Assembly: GCA_030041275.1 (NCBI GenBank) | Contig: JASHOE010000063.1 | Location: forward strand, 1 to 64,000 | Source: Streptosporangiaceae bacterium | Lineage (GTDB): Bacteria; Actinomycetota; Actinomycetes; Streptosporangiales; Streptosporangiaceae | Direction of reading: 5' to 3' | DNA length: 64,000 nt | Part shown: piece by piece, positions 62,803-64,000 of the stretch | Layout: every line of letters begins with the position of its first letter | Position numbering within the stretch: the first letter of the stretch is position 1 | Notes under the pieces: model-generated | What the model saw: only the letters and a program-made list of their open reading frames with translations | Told to the model about the DNA's origin: nothing | Database searches by the model: none | Translations under genes and position numbers: made by a program

Positions 62803-63936
62803 GTGTCGAATCCACTGGATTACCTCTACGAGGCAGTCGGCTGGGTCTTCACGCACATTTACGACGGCCTGAAGCCCCTATTCGGCGCCACCAGCGGCTG
62901 GACGTGGTTCTTCTCGATCGCGATCCTGGTCATTCTCATGCGGCTGCTCATCGTGCCGCTGTTCATCAAGCAGATGCACACCACCAGGGCCATGTCGTCC
63001 CTCCAGCCGCAGATGGCAGCGCTGCGCAAGAAGTACAAGAACGACCGGCAGACGCTCAACCAAGAGACGATGAAGCTCTACCAGGAGGCGGGCGTCAACC
63101 CGCTGATGGGCTGCCTGCCCTTTGTGCTTCAGTTGCCGCTGTTCTTCGGCCTGTTCAGCGTCCTGCGCGCGATCGCTGAGTACACCGGCGGCACGCCGAA
63201 ATACGGGCTGCCGAAGTCAATGGTCGTGGCCGGGACCCATGCCAAGATCCTCGGCGCGTCGATCGCCGACAAGGTGCTGTTCACAGGCACCGCGCACGTG
63301 CCGCTGCACGCCAAGCTGGTGATCCTGCTCTTCGTCGCGATCAGCATGGCGACGACGTTCCTGACGATCCGCCAGAGTCAGAAGCGCGGCATGATGCCCG
63401 CCGCCACGCCAGACAACCCGATGGCGAACTCGCAGAAGTACATGACGTACATCATGCCGCTGTTCGCCCTTACCGGTCTGTACTGGCCGTTCGGTCTTGT
63501 CCTCTACTGGGTGACCACGAACGTATGGACGATGGGCCAGCAGTACATCCTGGGCCGTCGGTACCCGTACACCCCGCCGGCCGCCGACGGCACCACTGCG
63601 GCGCCAGCCCCGGCGACCGCCAGGGCACTGACCGGCGGCGGTGCGGTGCGGAATGCTGGCAAGAAGCCAGCCGGAGCCCCAGCGCCCGCCAAGAGTGGCG
63701 GCGCCACCGCGGCGCGGCCTGCCTCGAGTGGATCGCGGCCGAGTCGGTCGGCGTCGAACGGGGCGAGTGCCAACGGGTCGGCCGGCGCGGGTTCGTCGAC
63801 GTCGAGTAGTGTGCTCCGGCGGCTTGGACGCGGACGTGCTGAGCCCGAGCAGCAGGCTGAGCTGCCCGAGGTTAAGCTCGTCAGACGGCAGACGCAGCGA
63901 CAATCGCGGAGCAAGCGCTCCGGCGGCAAGCGGTAG
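62803..63936 (+). CDS. yidC: Membrane protein insertase YidC
   Basis: WTWFFSIAILVILMRLLIVPLFIKQMHTTRAMSSLQPQMAALRKKYKNDRQTLNQETMKLYQEAGVNPLMGCLPFVLQLPLFFGLF. Confidence 0.96.
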   Translation: MSNPLDYLYEAVGWVFTHIYDGLKPLFGATSGWTWFFSIAILVILMRLLIVPLFIKQMHTTRAMSSLQPQMAALRKKYKNDRQTLNQETMKLYQEAGVNPLMGCLPFVLQLPLFFGLFSVLRAIAEYTGGTPKYGLPKSMVVAGTHAKILGASIADKVLFTGTAHVPLHAKLVILLFVAISMATTFLTIRQSQKRGMMPAATPDNPMANSQKYMTYIMPLFALTGLYWPFGLVLYWVTTNVWTMGQQYILGRRYPYTPPAADGTTAAPAPATARALTGGGAVRNAGKKPAGAPAPAKSGGATAARPASSGSRPSRSASNGASANGSAGAGSSTSSSVLRRLGRGRAEPEQQAELPEVKLVRRQTQRQSRSKRSGGKR

Positions 63937-64000
63937 CGGCCCGCTGGCGGTCGATGCGGGCAGGCAGGTCGTCATGCGGCGTGCCGCGGTCTTCGGTCGG

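Overview
This is a high-GC actinobacterial chromosomal window that includes the replication-origin neighbourhood. The right end carries yidC, yidD, rnpA, rpmH, dnaA, dnaN, recF, a DUF721/DciA-like gene, gyrB, gyrA, a DUF3566 gene and tRNA-Ile. The usual gyrA-DUF3566-tRNA-Ile-tRNA-Ala-DLW-39 neighbourhood looks split: DLW-39 (28.7 kb) and tRNA-Ala (20.8 kb) lie 21-29 kb from tRNA-Ile (50.1 kb). The main block in between is a form I aerobic CO dehydrogenase locus (coxM-S-L with AYRCSFR, an XdhC-YHS fusion, CoxG). It is followed by five consecutive small single-TM proteins and flanked on both sides by antiparallel MoxR-ATPase/VWA (CoxD/CoxE-like) pairs. The left end carries lysine aminomutase catabolism genes (kal partial, kamE, kamD, kdd, divergent kamA with a hairpin-rich leader), a tightly coupled protocatechuate 4,5-cleavage operon that also contains a CatI/CatJ-like CoA-transferase, an ACC deaminase, a MarR-tautomerase-RidA-PhzF operon, and an IS110-type transposase. 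The middle holds small accessory genes: a minimal SepF-like ORF, a frameshifted membrane protein, a secreted 8-repeat protein and a HAD-fold protein lacking its catalytic acidic residues. All calls come from reading the sequence and the supplied ORF translations; no database search was run.
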